Positions 63,050 through 64,000 of a DNA stretch of 64,000 nt are shown here, one piece after another (position 1 is the stretch's first letter; every line of letters starts with the position of its first letter). The translations under genes were made by a program, and so were the position numbers. The notes under the pieces are model-generated. The model was not told where the DNA came from. It was given only the letters and a program-made list of their open reading frames with translations, and searched no databases. This DNA comes from Bacteroidales bacterium. GTDB lineage: Bacteria > Bacteroidota > Bacteroidia > Bacteroidales > UBA4417. The stretch spans positions 124,001-188,000 of the forward strand of contig JADJHD010000005.1 in assembly GCA_016707705.1 (NCBI GenBank). Reading direction: 5' to 3'.

Positions 63050-63255
63050 CCGAAAATCGTTCCCGCCAGCTTTTGCAAGTATAGTCGGTCCGATTCTGCT
63101 TAACTATAACAAGTTAAGCAATCGCAAGTGCAGTTCATTTTACGCCATTAAAAACAGATCAACGGCTTAAAATGGTTAATTTTTTCAGGCTTAGCCTGTG
63201 ATCCCTGGCTGGAATGTTTGTTGTAATTCTATTATAATCAACCAGTTATCAGAAG

Positions 63256-63326
63256 TTGTCCCACCAGGACTCGAACCTAGACCGAGAGAACCAAAATCTC
63301 TTGTGCTGCCATTACACCATAGGACA
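63256..63326 (-). tRNA. trnQ: tRNA-Gln (anticodon TTG)
   Basis: 71 nt on the minus strand. The 7-bp acceptor stem TGTCCTA/TGGGACA (one G-T pair) is followed by the D arm, a 5-bp anticodon stem AGAGA/TCTCT enclosing the loop TTTTGGT with anticodon TTG, and the T loop GTTCGAGTCC. Discriminator A at 63256. The CCA end is not encoded. Confidence 0.95.
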
Positions 63327-63602
63327 ATTTCCCAAACGGGAGTGCAAAATTAGACATTTTTTAGGAAATCAAAAACTGCAACCTCAAAAATGATTCATAA
63401 TGAGGCAAAAAGATTGAAATATTGAATTAAAAATTTATGAAATGCCTAAGGTTTCAAGTGGATAAATAGCTTGATTTCAATGTAAAGTACCTTTTGCTTT
63501 TTTCATAAGAATTGCTAAAATGGAATTAGGGAAGGATAATGTTGTTAGATTTTGGTTAATTTCGTCGCACAATTCAATTTTCTAGATTTAAAATCCTTAT
63601 TC

Positions 63603-64000
63603 ATGGAAAAATTCAGGCGACTGAACAACATTATCGGTTGGATCGTTTTTGGCATTTCAGCCTTCGTGTATTTCTCCACAATAGAGCCTACTGCAAGTTG
63701 GTGGGATTGTGGTGAGTATATATCCACCGCATTTAAATTGCAGGTTGGTCATCCTCCCGGAGCTCCTCTTTTTCAAATCATCGGACGCTTCTTCTCATTA
63801 TTTGCGTTTGGGGATTTAAGCAAGGTTGCAATGATGGTGAATCTAATGTCTGCCTTATGCAGCGCATTTACCATTTTGTTCCTGTTCTGGACGATTACCA
63901 TGCTGGGACTTAAATTTATCAAGGAAAGTGAAATTACAACCGGTGAAACCATTGCCATTATCGGCAGCGGATTAGTTGGTGCCCTTGCATACACTTTTAG
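63603..64000 (+). CDS. DUF2723 membrane protein (N-terminal fragment)
   Basis: Runs off the right edge; 132 codons are visible from ATG 63603. The start MEKFRRLNNIIGWIVFGISA is followed by the family motif TASWWDCGEYISTAFKLQVG and HPPGAPLFQIIGRFFSLFAF, then further hydrophobic helices. DUF2723 proteins are multi-spanning, related to glycosyltransferases of the PMT/ArnT fold (the Asp in WDCGE fits that role), and some glycosylate proteins or lipids in Bacteroidota. Expected full length is around 1000 residues. Confidence 0.88.
   Translation, partial: MEKFRRLNNIIGWIVFGISAFVYFSTIEPTASWWDCGEYISTAFKLQVGHPPGAPLFQIIGRFFSLFAFGDLSKVAMMVNLMSALCSAFTILFLFWTITMLGLKFIKESEITTGETIAIIGSGLVGALAYTF

Noticed and set aside
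63028..63200. tmRNA or another structured RNA between rimP and tRNA-Gln
   Set aside because: Only a terminator-like hairpin is visible; no tRNA-like ends or tag frame were found.

Overview
The window looks like a chromosome segment from an uncultured member of the Bacteroidota, most likely Bacteroidales-like. The evidence is several proteins ending in type IX secretion (T9SS) sorting domains, a SusC/HmuR-style TonB receptor, promoters of the TAnnTTTG type, a LytTR membrane regulator, DUF4271, DUF2723 and GIN/DUF2807 proteins, and the rel-fur-purA and rimP-nusA-infB gene orders. No phage, plasmid or CRISPR locus was found; the only mobile element is a broken IS110-family insertion sequence.

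Layout. 0-1.3 kb: start of an aminotransferase and pheA, both leftward, preceded by a leader peptide with Tyr-Tyr and four Phe codons, a terminator hairpin and a promoter, i.e. a complete candidate attenuator. 1.4-5.5 kb: indel-damaged stretch with a GH47 alpha-mannosidase, a T9SS cargo gene, a small His-rich membrane protein and the IS110 transposase. 5.5-9.4 kb: an M16 peptidase flanked by low-complexity heptamer arrays and an inverted pair of 26-27 bp repeats. 9.4-14.5 kb: T9SS cargo proteins, a LytTR regulator and an alpha/beta hydrolase. 14.6-21.6 kb: radA, rfaE2, a flippase-like protein, panD, panC, a thioredoxin-like protein and a two-component pair. 21.9-30.1 kb: flavodoxin, then a haem-uptake-like cluster (small His-rich membrane protein, T9SS-sorted HmuY-like protein, TonB receptor, HmuY-like lipoprotein), an M28 peptidase and GtrA. 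30.2-38 kb, leftward: ChaN, cdd, O-antigen ligase-like, S41 peptidase, yidD, rnpA, hemD, DUF4271. 38.2-40.4 kb: a 3-hydroxyacyl-CoA dehydrogenase-like gene with ackA. 40.5-46.4 kb: Ig-like lipoprotein, yebC, a GIN-domain/beta-barrel fusion, a repeat-bearing anti-sigma-like protein and its ECF sigma factor. 46.5-64 kb: lepA, gapA, a T9SS type B surface protein, rel, fur, purA, a GNAT-YoaP protein, infB-nusA-rimP, tRNA-Gln and the start of a DUF2723 membrane protein.

Sequence quality matters here. At least nine genes, including gapA, rel and panC, are out of frame at short indels, mostly in homopolymers, and restoring the frame gives back conserved family motifs. I read most of these as sequence or assembly errors rather than gene decay. 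A nearly pure G/C stretch near 2.9 kb is probably also an artefact.

The most interesting biology is the Phe/Tyr attenuator before pheA, the haem cluster in which one HmuY-like paralogue has become a T9SS cargo, the GIN-plus-barrel fusion beside an ECF/anti-sigma pair, the bacterial GH47 enzyme, and the repeat modules around the M16 gene.
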